Part shown: positions 46,126 through 55,919 of the stretch, in pieces
Layout of the letters: the number at the start of each line of letters is the position of its first letter
Numbering within the stretch: the first letter of the stretch is position 1
NCBI GenBank assembly: GCA_965220775.1
Contig: OZ244845.1
Span: 930,001 to 994,000, forward strand
Reading direction: 5' to 3'
DNA length: 64,000 nucleotides
From: G963664835 sp965220775
GTDB lineage: Bacteria; Chloroflexota; UBA6077; FW602-bin22; JBCLEL01
Position numbers and translations under genes: made by a program
Notes under the pieces: model-generated
What the model was told of the DNA's origin: nothing
The model's input: the letters and a program-made list of their open reading frames with translations, nothing else
Databases searched by the model: none

Positions 46126-46149
46126 ATTCAAGCAATATAAAGGTGCTTA

Positions 46150-46178
46150 ACTATACAAACCGACTAATCGTCAGTCAA
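46150..46178 (-). promoter_or_regulatory. Promoter of gltB
   Basis: Minus strand TTGACT (46173-46178), 17 bases, TATAGT (46150-46155); five of six matches in each box. Start of transcription near 46143 would give a leader of about 260 nt. Confidence 0.6.
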
Positions 46179-46209
46179 CGGAAATATGACGGACCCCATT
46201 GATGTAGCG

Positions 46210-46226
46210 TTGTGCAATGTGCACAA
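46210..46226. promoter_or_regulatory. 7-3-7 inverted repeat upstream of the gltB promoter
   Basis: TTGTGCA-ATG-TGCACAA is a perfect inverted repeat about 32 bp upstream of the -35 box of gltB, a usual place for an activator. It does not match NtcA, FNR or NifA consensus exactly. The regulator is unknown. Confidence 0.45.
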
Positions 46227-46266
46227 TTCTATTCAAAATTGCCGTAGATGGCCTGCCAGCGGGGCG

Positions 46267-47136
46267 TCAGGGGCTCGTACAAGCCAAGAATCGCTCAACT
46301 TCTTCGACGAATCTGTCTGGATGCTCTATCTGGGGCACATGACCGCAGTCGTCGATGACGGTTAGCTTGGAGCCGGCTATCAATTGGTGCGCGATCTTGC
46401 CGTGCTCCAAGGGCATTACACCATCCTCACGCCCCCAAATCAACAACGTCGGCACCCTTATCTTGTCTAGCTGATCGCGGAAGTTTATCGAATCGCGTTG
46501 GCCGCTGAGGGACACTCCAATCCTGATCGCGTGGAGGAAGTTCGACCTGATACTCCGGCGCTTGTAATTGTCAGCAGATACATCGACCATACGGTTTGGC
46601 AGCCGGCTAGGATCGGAGAACAGGCGCCTGAGACTGTAGTGCACGAGTGGCCGAAGCGCCATGAAGGGAAGGATGGCTTCTCCTAGGCAAGGCAACCAGG
46701 CTACGCGGAGCGGCCAGCCTAGGTCACGTCCCAACCCGGCGCTGCCGGCTAGGATCAAACGGCTTACGCGACCCTCCAGATTGAGGGCCATGCTGATGGC
46801 CAGCAACCCTCCCATCGAGTTCCCAATCACCGTAGCCGATTGCCAACCCATTGCGTCAATGAATCCGCCAAGTAGGCTGACCATATGATCCAAGTCGAAT
46901 TGGTCCCTTGGTGGAGATTGAGACCGTCCAAATCCGGGCAGATCGAGCGCGACGACCTCATGACGGCTGCTCAGTCCAGGCTGCGACCATTCCCATTGCT
47001 CGAGACTTGCGCCCAGTCCGTGCAAGAGTAGTATCGGCTCGCCTTTTCCAGCCGGGCGATATCTGAGCTTCACTCCCCGCACCGTCAGATAGCGGTCTTG
47101 AAGACTAACGCCGTTGGATACACTGGGCGATCCCAC
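46267..47136 (-). CDS. Alpha/beta hydrolase fold protein
   Basis: A 289-residue serine hydrolase. The oxyanion segment is LLLHGLGASLEQW; the nucleophile elbow is VIGNSMGGLLAISMAL; the acid is in TLLIWGREDGVMPLEH, and the histidine in VIDDCGHVPQIEHPDRF. The cap helices hold a hydrophobic stretch (about residues 145-170). GTG 47136 has GGAGC nine bases upstream. It is upstream of gltB in the same direction but separated by its promoter. Possible activities include esterase, C-C hydrolase or haloperoxidase-like; not determinable. Confidence 0.85.
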   Translation of the reverse strand: MGSPSVSNGVSLQDRYLTVRGVKLRYRPAGKGEPILLLHGLGASLEQWEWSQPGLSSRHEVVALDLPGFGRSQSPPRDQFDLDHMVSLLGGFIDAMGWQSATVIGNSMGGLLAISMALNLEGRVSRLILAGSAGLGRDLGWPLRVAWLPCLGEAILPFMALRPLVHYSLRRLFSDPSRLPNRMVDVSADNYKRRSIRSNFLHAIRIGVSLSGQRDSINFRDQLDKIRVPTLLIWGREDGVMPLEHGKIAHQLIAGSKLTVIDDCGHVPQIEHPDRFVEEVERFLACTSP

Positions 47137-47291
47137 GATAGTTGCGCTCCTTACGTCAGCAGACCGTTGGGCCCCGGTCGCGTAATGTTAACGCCGGCAA
47201 CTGCCACCCGACAGGTTGAATATACCCGATGTCTACTAATCTGGATGTAAGCCTTGGGTGCCGCACCTTACGAGGGGCCCACCATGGCGCG

Positions 47292-47300
47292 TGTTAAAAT
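47292..47300 (+). promoter_or_regulatory. Candidate extended -10 promoter for the glycosyltransferase operon
   Basis: TG-T-TAAAAT fits an extended -10 box; no good -35 is seen. The start of transcription would fall near 47307, shortly before the ATG pair at 47316 and 47331. Confidence 0.35.
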
Positions 47301-47330
47301 ACACCTGTCGTTTCGATGTCGGAGGTATTG

Positions 47331-50300
47331 ATGGCGTTGCGAGCTGAGACGCCGCCGACGGACGGAGGCGGTGCCTCTCAGTATGCAGAAATTCCCACCT
47401 CTGGACTAGGGACTCGACTGACACTCCTTCTATCCCGAAGCTTCCACCTTGTAATTCTCTTAATATTGCTCATCGCGGCGCTGGCGCTGCGCATATACGG
47501 GCAACAGTGGGACAATAACACCTTCTCCCATCCGGACGAACGATACATCTACATGCAGATGAATCGGATCGATCTCCCATCTCCGGTCGATATCGGTCTG
47601 CTGCTCAGTTCGGAAAGCCCCCTGAATCCAAGATCGTTCAACTACGGCTCGCTGACTTACTATCTCTTGCGCGTTGCCTCAGTCTTACTGAGCGAATTGG
47701 GGGGGCTGGTCGGAGTCGAAGAGCTTATCAGCCTGACGAGCTTCGATGGGATAAGCAGCGTCGGCCGCTCCCTTGCGACGCTATTCGATCTGGGCACTAT
47801 CGTCCTGGTCTATTTGATTGGTCGGCGCCTTTACAGCCGCGAGACAGGTTTGCTGGCGGCGGCGTTCACTACATTTGCCGTGATCCATATCCAACTTTCC
47901 CATTTTTACGCCGCCGATACACTGATGACCTTCTTCGTAACTCTGACGATGTTGAGCTGCGTTCTAATCATGCGCGGCGACAGCTATCGCTACCCGGTAT
48001 TGGCCGGAGTTGCCTTGAGCTTAGCCCTGGCTTCGAAAGTCTCGGCGTTGCCCGTCTTAGTGCCGGTAGGAGTAGCGCTGCTCCTGCGGGCGTTCTCGTC
48101 GGAGGATCACGGGGGCGAAACTAGATTCCGCCGGCCGGCGATCGAACAGATCAATCGCGGCTTTGTCCGAATCGCGATTGTCGCCGCAGTCTCAGCCGCT
48201 ACCTTTGTGATAGTCCAACCATACGCCCTGATCGACGCCCAAAACTTCTTTGGTGACGTCGTCCAACAAAGCGAGATGGCTCGAGGCATATCCGATCTTC
48301 CCTACACTCGCCAGTACGCGGATAGGACAGACTACCTGTATTTCCTACAGAACTTGGCGTTGTTTGGGTTGGGATTGCCATTGGGGTTGGTCGTGATAGG
48401 TGGATGGATATACGGGGTCTCCCGGCTCCTGCGCCGGCCCAATCTTCCTGAGACTGTGGCCCTAGTCTGCCTGGCGATCTTATCGATCGGCGCGGTCCTG
48501 GCCTCAATTGAACCATTCGTCCTGTTAGCCATCGCGGCTTGGGTGATCCTCTTGATTCATTTGAGGGGGTCCCCCCGGCGGGCAGAGATATTGCTGCTCT
48601 CTTTCCTGCTGCCCTACTTCCTGATAACCGGCGGCTTCCACGCGAAGTTCTTGCGTTACCTCCTGCCCATCACGCCTCTGCTCATGGTGATAGCCGCGGA
48701 GGCGCTATGGAGGCTGCGTAGCTGGGCCAAGAACCACCTGGAAATAGGGCCACTTAGTGTTGCCGGCGCGGCGTCCACAGACTTGGGAACCGAAAGTGCC
48801 GTCGGTGCCGGAGCGATCCTGTCTGAATCGGAAGTTAGGGAGCCTCCACCGCCGGCGACAGCGTTTCGATACTCTTGGTTGGAACGCGCCAAGCGGACCG
48901 GACTGCTGGCGCGGTTGGTCACCGCTTTCATCGCGTTGGTGTTGTTAACAACCGCGCTCTACGCAATCGCGTTTGTGAATATCTATTCCGAGAAACACTC
49001 ATCCATAACCGCCTCGGAATGGATCTACAAGAATGTGCCGGCCGGCTCGACGTACGCAACTGAGCATTGGGAAGAGGGAATGCCCAAGTATGTCACCATC
49101 GATGGTCGGCAGTTTACTCGTCAGACGTTGGGCTATCGTGAGCTCAAGCTGAACCTGTACGAGCCGGACACGCCGACAAAACTTGGGAGCATCGTCAGCG
49201 TACTGCGGGAAGCGGACTACATAATATTCTTTAGCAATCGCCTTTACGGCACGATTCCCAGACTGCCCGAACGCTACCCACTTACCTCTAAGTATTACAA
49301 CCTGCTTTTTGGCGAGCAATTGGGTTTTGAACTTGAGGCGGCGTTCGCAAAATACCCAAACCTATTTGGAATCTATCTGACCGATGACACACTATCCGAT
49401 CCTGGATTGCCTACGCCCCGACTTCTGTCAAGACCACTGTACCCTGGATTCCAGATTAATCTTGGAAGAGCCGATGAGAGTTTCACCGTTTACGATCACC
49501 CCAAGGTGCTCGTTTTCAAGAAGACCAGACAGCTGTCCAACGGAGAGTACCGCGACCTCCTAAACGTCGATCTAAGCGCCCGACCGTACCAGCCGGCCAG
49601 GACGGTCACCGACACCCAATACAAATCGCTTACACTCGATCCTGTCCAACAAGAGCAGGTTGAGTCGGGCGGAACCTTCGCAGATATGTTCGATCGCGAT
49701 GGATTTACTAACCGGATACCGCTGATTGTCTGGCTGGTATTGGTCTGGTTGACCGGAATTGCGGCGTTGCCCCTGACATTCCAAGTGTTCCAAAACCTTC
49801 CCGACCGCGGGATCCTGTTTTCACGGGCGCTGGGCCTACTGATTCTCGCATGGTTGGTTTGGTGGTTAGTGAACTTGGGCCTCACGAACACGCGTCTAAC
49901 CGTGGCAGGCGTCTTCATAGCAATGCTTGCCGCCGGCCTATCCGCGATTTACTTCCAGCGGGACGCCCTGTTGAAACACTGGCGTGATAACCGCCGGCTG
50001 ATTCTCATAGGTGAGGGCGTCTTCTTGGCGGCATTTCTAATCTACCTTGGGATCAGGGCTCTCAATCCAGACCTGTGGCACCCGTCGCGTGGCGGCGAGA
50101 AGCCTATGGATATCGCCTATCTGATGGCGGCAATCAAGACACCTCTGTTTCCGCCTTACGATCCGTGGTTCGCCGGCGGCTATTTGAACTACTACTATTT
50201 CGGACAGGTCGTCGTAGGAACTCTGATCAAACTCTCCGGCATCTTGCCAACAACCGCCTACAACTTGGTAGTGCCGCTACTCTATGCGCTCGTTGCATCG

Positions 50301-52250
50301 GGCGTGTTCTCAGTCGTCTACAACCTTGTGCGGAGAGTGGGACAGGTCTCACCGATGAGGCCGGTCGCGGCTGGTTTACTGGGCGCAGTCCTGGCTACCA
50401 CCCTGGGGAACCTGGGCGGTTTCGGACAGATTGTCGGTCAACTGGCCCGGAGCGGCGGCGCCTCGATACAGAGCGATATTCCAGGCTTGGGTTCAGTGGC
50501 TGCGACGTTGGCGGGAACTTGGAACGTCACGTTAGGCGGCAAAGAGTTCCCCATCGAAACCAATTGGTACTGGGCGAGCACTCGCGTGCTGGAAGGGACT
50601 ATCAACGAGTTCCCTTTCTTTACATTCTTGTACGCTGACCTGCACGCACACATGATTGCCCTACCGTTCACGGTCATGGCCCTTGCCCTTGCGCTCAACT
50701 TCGTCAAGTCCGATGCTTTGAAGTTGAGAGCGCCTTCGTCATCTCTTCCGCCTGGGGCTCTCCAATTCGCGGCTACTACCGAACTCCCACGGTTCAGCGT
50801 ATTGCCCATCGCAAGTGCAACCCTCAGCAGACTGGCAACGTTCATATCATTTAGAGAGTTGATCTTGCTCGGCACGGCCGGACTCGTGGTGGGCTCACTG
50901 TACCCGATGAATTCCTGGGACTACCCCACCTACTTGGGGCTGGTATCTCTAGCGATTCTAGCGCCGTGGTATTTCGCGTCCGACCGAAGCACATTCGCAC
51001 TTGGAGCCAGCATTCTACGAATCTTGGTAGTCTTCATTACCAGTTGGTTCCTCTTTTTCCTTCCGTTCAGCCTGAGTTTCCAGTCCTTCTACTCCGGCAT
51101 CCGATGGATACCTGACAAGTCGAATGTAGGTGGCTATCTGGTGATTCATGGTCTGTTTCTAGTCATCATGACCAGCTACCTGCTCCTCGACTTAGCTCGA
51201 CGATATCGCCGGTCCGGTTCGTTGCGGATGTTGGGCATGCTCATTAGATGGTGGGACCGAATGCCCCGTGCTATGAGACTTTCTAGCCAGCTAAGTGTCA
51301 GCCAAGGCGATATGCGTGGATTGCCGGACATTTATATCGTGCTGTCACTGCTGGCGGTCGTGGTTTTGTCGATCGTTCTCAAAGCCGCGCTTGCCGGGAT
51401 CGCCTTTGCCTTGCTTGTCTGGGTCGGGTTCGCTGCGTTGCAAAGGGACCGAATAATCGAAGAATCATGGGCGCTGGCATTGTTTGGTACCGGCCTTGCC
51501 CTCACGGTCTTTACGGAAATATTCGCCATCGATGGCGACATCGGCAGAATGAACACAGTCTTCAAGTTCTATATGCAGATCTGGATGCTCTGGAGCGTTG
51601 CCACCATTGTCGCTCTGGTAGGTGTGAGGCGATGGCTAGCCGATACTCCATCTTTCATCCGCCGTCTTTGGCTCGGGGTGCTTGTGGCGCTGTTCCTGTG
51701 CGCTTCCGTCTACCCGGTCGTCTCGACTTACGCCCGTGTACGCGACCGTTTCAACGAAATGCCGCCATCGTTCAGTGGGAGCCTGGATGGAAGCGAATAC
51801 ATGCAAACGGCAGTTTACGTGGATCGGGACCGCCGGCTGGAGTTTAGGCAAGACCTACTGGCGATCGAATGGATTCAGGACAACATCCAGGGCACTCCGA
51901 CAATCCTGGAGGCCACCACTCCGCTCTATCGGTGGGGTTCTCGAATCTCCATATACACCGGATTACCCACGGTCATAGGCTGGCACTGGCATCAAACTCA
52001 GCAGCGACTTGTCCACGAGCACCTCATTGATCAGCGGTTGCTAGATGTCCGGGCGATGTTCGATCATGGGTCACTCGAACGCACCTGGGCTCTATTGGAC
52101 CAGTACGGTGTGGATCTGATTTACCTTGGAGATTTGGAAAGAGCATATTATCCAGCGGCCGAAGTCAAGCTCGACCGACTGGCCGAGATGGGCCTGCTGC
52201 AGGTCGAGTACGAACACTTGGGCGTAAAAATATACCGGGTCATCGATTAG
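47331..52250 (+). CDS. Giant membrane protein: GT39/PMT-like domain fused to DUF2298 (Chlor_Arch_YYY)
   Basis: About 1639 residues with well over 20 predicted membrane helices. The first third is a PMT-like glycosyltransferase with the first-loop acidic motif FSHPDERYIYMQMNR and helix pattern as in ArnT/PMT. The part from about residue 820 is a DUF2298 domain: PPYDPWFAGGYLNYYYFG, TINEFPFFTFLYADLHAHMIALPF, IGRMNTVFKFYMQIWML and YTGLPTVIGWHWHQ. ATG 47331 has GGAGG five bases upstream; ATG 47316 adds five residues. It probably transfers sugar from a polyprenyl-phosphate donor outside the membrane. First gene of a six-gene run. Confidence 0.83.
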   Translation: MALRAETPPTDGGGASQYAEIPTSGLGTRLTLLLSRSFHLVILLILLIAALALRIYGQQWDNNTFSHPDERYIYMQMNRIDLPSPVDIGLLLSSESPLNPRSFNYGSLTYYLLRVASVLLSELGGLVGVEELISLTSFDGISSVGRSLATLFDLGTIVLVYLIGRRLYSRETGLLAAAFTTFAVIHIQLSHFYAADTLMTFFVTLTMLSCVLIMRGDSYRYPVLAGVALSLALASKVSALPVLVPVGVALLLRAFSSEDHGGETRFRRPAIEQINRGFVRIAIVAAVSAATFVIVQPYALIDAQNFFGDVVQQSEMARGISDLPYTRQYADRTDYLYFLQNLALFGLGLPLGLVVIGGWIYGVSRLLRRPNLPETVALVCLAILSIGAVLASIEPFVLLAIAAWVILLIHLRGSPRRAEILLLSFLLPYFLITGGFHAKFLRYLLPITPLLMVIAAEALWRLRSWAKNHLEIGPLSVAGAASTDLGTESAVGAGAILSESEVREPPPPATAFRYSWLERAKRTGLLARLVTAFIALVLLTTALYAIAFVNIYSEKHSSITASEWIYKNVPAGSTYATEHWEEGMPKYVTIDGRQFTRQTLGYRELKLNLYEPDTPTKLGSIVSVLREADYIIFFSNRLYGTIPRLPERYPLTSKYYNLLFGEQLGFELEAAFAKYPNLFGIYLTDDTLSDPGLPTPRLLSRPLYPGFQINLGRADESFTVYDHPKVLVFKKTRQLSNGEYRDLLNVDLSARPYQPARTVTDTQYKSLTLDPVQQEQVESGGTFADMFDRDGFTNRIPLIVWLVLVWLTGIAALPLTFQVFQNLPDRGILFSRALGLLILAWLVWWLVNLGLTNTRLTVAGVFIAMLAAGLSAIYFQRDALLKHWRDNRRLILIGEGVFLAAFLIYLGIRALNPDLWHPSRGGEKPMDIAYLMAAIKTPLFPPYDPWFAGGYLNYYYFGQVVVGTLIKLSGILPTTAYNLVVPLLYALVASGVFSVVYNLVRRVGQVSPMRPVAAGLLGAVLATTLGNLGGFGQIVGQLARSGGASIQSDIPGLGSVAATLAGTWNVTLGGKEFPIETNWYWASTRVLEGTINEFPFFTFLYADLHAHMIALPFTVMALALALNFVKSDALKLRAPSSSLPPGALQFAATTELPRFSVLPIASATLSRLATFISFRELILLGTAGLVVGSLYPMNSWDYPTYLGLVSLAILAPWYFASDRSTFALGASILRILVVFITSWFLFFLPFSLSFQSFYSGIRWIPDKSNVGGYLVIHGLFLVIMTSYLLLDLARRYRRSGSLRMLGMLIRWWDRMPRAMRLSSQLSVSQGDMRGLPDIYIVLSLLAVVVLSIVLKAALAGIAFALLVWVGFAALQRDRIIEESWALALFGTGLALTVFTEIFAIDGDIGRMNTVFKFYMQIWMLWSVATIVALVGVRRWLADTPSFIRRLWLGVLVALFLCASVYPVVSTYARVRDRFNEMPPSFSGSLDGSEYMQTAVYVDRDRRLEFRQDLLAIEWIQDNIQGTPTILEATTPLYRWGSRISIYTGLPTVIGWHWHQTQQRLVHEHLIDQRLLDVRAMFDHGSLERTWALLDQYGVDLIYLGDLERAYYPAAEVKLDRLAEMGLLQVEYEHLGVKIYRVID

Positions 52251-52272
52251 ATCCGATTGTGAGTGGCATGAA

Positions 52273-53046
52273 GTGACTTCCTCCCACGATGCTGACAAGA
52301 ACAGGTACTCCTGGGACCGGTGGAGTGATGACTATCAGGCTCAACACGGCCCACAACTGAACACCGCAGGATGCGCCTGGGGTGTATGGGCCCTGCCGGA
52401 GGAAGACGTGCGGGCGCTCGGAGAGATATCAGGAAGGAAGGTCTTGGAGCTTGGATGCGGTGCGGCACAATGGTCGATTGCGCTTGCGGAACAAGGAGCG
52501 TTCCCTATCGGACTTGACAACTCTTCACGCCAACTCGATCACGCTCGCCGGCTCATAGCTGGATCAGATGTCAATCTTCCCCTGGTGCAAGGGACCGCCG
52601 AGGACGTGCCATTCGAGGACGAGTCCTTTGATGTAGTAATGTGCGATCACGGCGCGATGTCGTTCTCCGATCCATACCAAACAATTCCCGAGGTTGCGTG
52701 TATTCTCCGACCGCTCGGACTATTCGTTTTCAACATGTCTAGCCCATTGAGAGACACCTGCTATTCCAAAGACTCTGATCGCGTGGATCAAGAGCTACAT
52801 TCCAGCTATTTCGGTATGCATCGCTTCGACGCCGACGACTGTGTTGAGTTCCAACTTCCTTACGGAGAGTGGATTCGACTGTTTCGCCGAAATGGCCTCA
52901 ACGTCGAAGACCTGATCGAGCTGCGTCCGCCGGAGAGCGCTCGCACAACTTACGAAGATTACCTGCCGCTCGACTGGGCTAGGAGATGGCCCGGCGAGAA
53001 TATATGGAAGGTCAGGAAGTTGCCGAGGGTTAGCCTAGTTGTTTGA
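52273..53046 (+). CDS. Class I SAM-dependent methyltransferase
   Basis: A 257-residue soluble methyltransferase of the Methyltransf_11 group. SAM motif I is KVLELGCGAAQWSIALAEQGAFPIGLDNS; motif post-II is EDVPFEDESFDVVMCDHGAMSFSDP. The N-terminus SWDRWSDDYQAQHGPQLN is a frequent start of small-molecule or UbiE-like methyltransferases. GTG 52273. Its 3' end overlaps the next gene by 8 bp, which ties it to the glycosyltransferase operon; methylation of a glycan or lipid intermediate is possible. Confidence 0.82.
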   Translation: MTSSHDADKNRYSWDRWSDDYQAQHGPQLNTAGCAWGVWALPEEDVRALGEISGRKVLELGCGAAQWSIALAEQGAFPIGLDNSSRQLDHARRLIAGSDVNLPLVQGTAEDVPFEDESFDVVMCDHGAMSFSDPYQTIPEVACILRPLGLFVFNMSSPLRDTCYSKDSDRVDQELHSSYFGMHRFDADDCVEFQLPYGEWIRLFRRNGLNVEDLIELRPPESARTTYEDYLPLDWARRWPGENIWKVRKLPRVSLVV

Positions 53047-55918
53047 AGCGTTGCGCTGGTACGTAGTGCTCCAGGTGTTCGGTATCGCCGTCTTGCCGTT
53101 GGCTCTACACTTCTTCCGATTCTTGCCGGACCGCGGGTACGCATTTGCCCGGCCGCTCGGTCTATTGCTAGTTGGCTACCTGCTTTGGATAGGCGGCGTC
53201 TTCGGATTGTTGGAGAACTCACCATCCACTATTTTGGTGCTCCTCATCTTTGCCGCCGGCGCGAGTTGGACGGCGTTTCGTTCGCAGGCTAATCACCTGT
53301 GGGATCTCTGGCGAAACAATCGAGGCCACATACTAGCTATCGAAGGCATTTTCTTAGTTTCATTTGGCCTTTGGGTCGTTATTCGCGCATACAATCCGGA
53401 GATCCAGGCAACCGAGAAGCCCATGGAGTTTGCGTTCTTGAACGCGACTCTGCGCAGTACCCATCTGCCCCCTCTGGATCCGTGGTTGTCCGGGTACACC
53501 ATCAGCTACTACTACTTCGGGTACCTATTCATAGCAATGATTACGTCACTGACTCAGGTGCCTTCTGCGATAGCCTTCAACTTGGCTATTCCTACAATCT
53601 TCGCTCTTACTGCGACAGGAGCCTACTCCATCGGGTACAACCTGGCCGAGGGCACTATTAGAGGATCGAACGATTCAGTGGACGGCCATACGCGGCCGAA
53701 GAAAATTATCGGACCGTGGTTCGCCGGAGCCTGTACCGTCTTCACTATGTTGATCTTGAGCAATTGGGAGGTGTTTCTGGAGTTGCTCCACTCAAGTGGA
53801 GTCGGCGCCGCATCGTTTTGGCAGTCTGTAGGCATCCACAACCTGTCACGACCGTACGACAGCGGCCAACTCTTTCCCCTCGATTCGCAAGACCACTGGT
53901 GGTGGTTTCGAGCCTCCCGAGTGATCGGAGACTACAATAGCCAGGATGGCCGAGCGCTCGACTACACGATCAACGAGTTCCCATTCTTCAGCTTCATCCT
54001 CGGCGACGTTCATCCCCATGTTCTCGCCTTGCCGTTTGTCCTCCTGACCGTCGGATACTCGTTGAATCTGCTTCGCTCGAACGCGCCTTTGACAGCCGGC
54101 GGGCTCCGGCGCAATCCCCTTGATCTTGCCTTCGTGGCCATTCTCTTCGGCGGGCTATGGGTTCTGAACGCGTGGGATATGCCTACACAGCTCTTCGTGC
54201 TTGCAGTCGCGGTTGCCGTTGGCCACAGCATACGCTCCTCCGCTACCAGGGCAAATTGGGTTCATGAAGCTCTGTTAGTCATTTCGTTTCCGTTCTTCGC
54301 GATCGCCTGGGCGATTGTTCTTTTTACAAAGCTCATCAGACTACTGTTGAGTCGCCCGGCGAAGATTGTCGGACTATTGTTGAGCCGCCTCAAATCATTG
54401 TCGAATAGGCCGACGAATCGCCTGGCAAAGATTGTCGGACCATTATCTAGTCGCCTCAAATCATCGTCGAATAGGCTGAGTATTTCTCTGTCATGGGACA
54501 GTTTCGAGAAGTGGCTGAACGCCAGAGTCGTGACAACGTTCCTGATAGTCCTTGTCGCCTGCGTGGTCGCCTATGCGCCCTTCATTCTGGCCTTTCGCTC
54601 ACAGGCTTCAGGCACCGGGTTGGTATCCTTATCCACCCAGTGGCACCATTTCCTGATCTTCTGGGGACCGCTCTTCTTTTTTGGCGGATCGCTGCTGGTG
54701 ACTCAAATGGCAACCGGCCTGGGGGGTGCGCCGATGCTTCATCGGCCGGCGGGCATCGCGCTGCGCGATATCGCCGCGTCGGATTGGAAGCGTCAATGGT
54801 GGATCTGGCCGGCTATAGCGGGTTTGGGTCTGCTGTTGGCCGCCGTACTCGAGGCTGCGACCGCGCTGGGCCCATTGCTGGGGCGTGACGTTCCCATCAC
54901 CTTGCCCGGGGATGCGCTCGAACGGGTCATGCGGCGCGCCTTGCTACTCTCGTTCTTGTTGTTGGCTCTGACTGCGATAATTACCCGCATCTGGAGATTG
55001 ACAGTATCCCAGGTCCCTGCTGATCCTCGACGCGACAGGCCGGCCGCCGTACCGCAAACTCGAGCCATTTCGCATCAAGAGCTACCTTCTAATCCAACCG
55101 ACGTACCAAATACCCCTGAGATTGCTGGTGGAACCCCTCTCGCGTCTCTGGCCCGCGAGCACACATTCGTCCTCATACTTCTATTCACCGGCATCCTGTT
55201 AATATTCGGCACCGAAATTGCGTTCGTACGGGACTTCTTCAACAATCGCATGAACACCGTGTTCAAGCTCTACTATCAGGCCTGGACGCTGATGGCGATA
55301 GTGGCCGGATACACTATCTACTACTTCGCAGGATTTGCTAGGGCGCGACAGATCAGCATGAAACCCATTGTCACGCATTCTTGGCTGGCGCTTGCCATAA
55401 TTGTCGTAGCTGGCGGTCTCGTTTATCCCGTCGGTGCCACGCTGTCGAAGACCGGCTACTTCAAACGAGCGGCGACGTTGAACGGTTTTGCCTGGTACGA
55501 GCAGTTGCGGCCAGGAGATTACCACGCGATCAAGTGGTTGAACGAAAACATCGAAGGAAGCCCGGTCATACTTGAGGCGAGCGGCGGGTCGTATTCCGCA
55601 TTCGGACGAGTCTCAGCCTATACCGGACTGCCAACGTTATTGGGTTGGGAGTTTCACGAGATGCAGTGGCGAGGCAGCGTCGCCGAGCAGGCAGAAAGGA
55701 AGGGTGATATTGATATCCTCTTTCGGACCGTAAGTCCACAGGTGACGGCCGATCTCGTGAGCAAATACGATATCGAATACGTCTATGTGGGCCCTCTGGA
55801 GCGTGGATTGTACGGTGACGACCGAGGCGCCGGGCTTGAGAAGTTTGCCTGGTTCATGGACATCGTCTACGACCGAGACGGGGTAACGATCTATCGCGTT
55901 CGGAGACCAGCTACTTAA
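53039..55918 (+). CDS. DUF2298 (Chlor_Arch_YYY) multi-membrane protein
   Basis: A 959-residue paralogue of the C-terminal part of the giant protein at 47331. Shared blocks are PPLDPWLSGYTISYYYFG, TINEFPFFSFILGDVHPHVLALPF, NNRMNTVFKLYYQAWTL and AYTGLPTLLGWEFHEMQWRG. Both proteins keep a D-x-H-x-H motif (DLHAH, DVHPH), perhaps catalytic or metal-binding. A basic internal repeat (residues about 440-480, IVG-LLSRLKS-SNR twice) is unusual. TTG start inside the methyltransferase gene. Role unknown; probably part of the same surface glycosylation system. Confidence 0.83.
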   Translation: MFEALRWYVVLQVFGIAVLPLALHFFRFLPDRGYAFARPLGLLLVGYLLWIGGVFGLLENSPSTILVLLIFAAGASWTAFRSQANHLWDLWRNNRGHILAIEGIFLVSFGLWVVIRAYNPEIQATEKPMEFAFLNATLRSTHLPPLDPWLSGYTISYYYFGYLFIAMITSLTQVPSAIAFNLAIPTIFALTATGAYSIGYNLAEGTIRGSNDSVDGHTRPKKIIGPWFAGACTVFTMLILSNWEVFLELLHSSGVGAASFWQSVGIHNLSRPYDSGQLFPLDSQDHWWWFRASRVIGDYNSQDGRALDYTINEFPFFSFILGDVHPHVLALPFVLLTVGYSLNLLRSNAPLTAGGLRRNPLDLAFVAILFGGLWVLNAWDMPTQLFVLAVAVAVGHSIRSSATRANWVHEALLVISFPFFAIAWAIVLFTKLIRLLLSRPAKIVGLLLSRLKSLSNRPTNRLAKIVGPLSSRLKSSSNRLSISLSWDSFEKWLNARVVTTFLIVLVACVVAYAPFILAFRSQASGTGLVSLSTQWHHFLIFWGPLFFFGGSLLVTQMATGLGGAPMLHRPAGIALRDIAASDWKRQWWIWPAIAGLGLLLAAVLEAATALGPLLGRDVPITLPGDALERVMRRALLLSFLLLALTAIITRIWRLTVSQVPADPRRDRPAAVPQTRAISHQELPSNPTDVPNTPEIAGGTPLASLAREHTFVLILLFTGILLIFGTEIAFVRDFFNNRMNTVFKLYYQAWTLMAIVAGYTIYYFAGFARARQISMKPIVTHSWLALAIIVVAGGLVYPVGATLSKTGYFKRAATLNGFAWYEQLRPGDYHAIKWLNENIEGSPVILEASGGSYSAFGRVSAYTGLPTLLGWEFHEMQWRGSVAEQAERKGDIDILFRTVSPQVTADLVSKYDIEYVYVGPLERGLYGDDRGAGLEKFAWFMDIVYDRDGVTIYRVRRPAT

Positions 55919-55919
55919 G

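Noticed and set aside
45957..46143. gltB leader as a glutamine riboswitch or integron attC site
   Set aside because: I could not find the conserved core of glutamine riboswitches, nor the paired GTTRRRY/RYYYAAC sites expected for attC.
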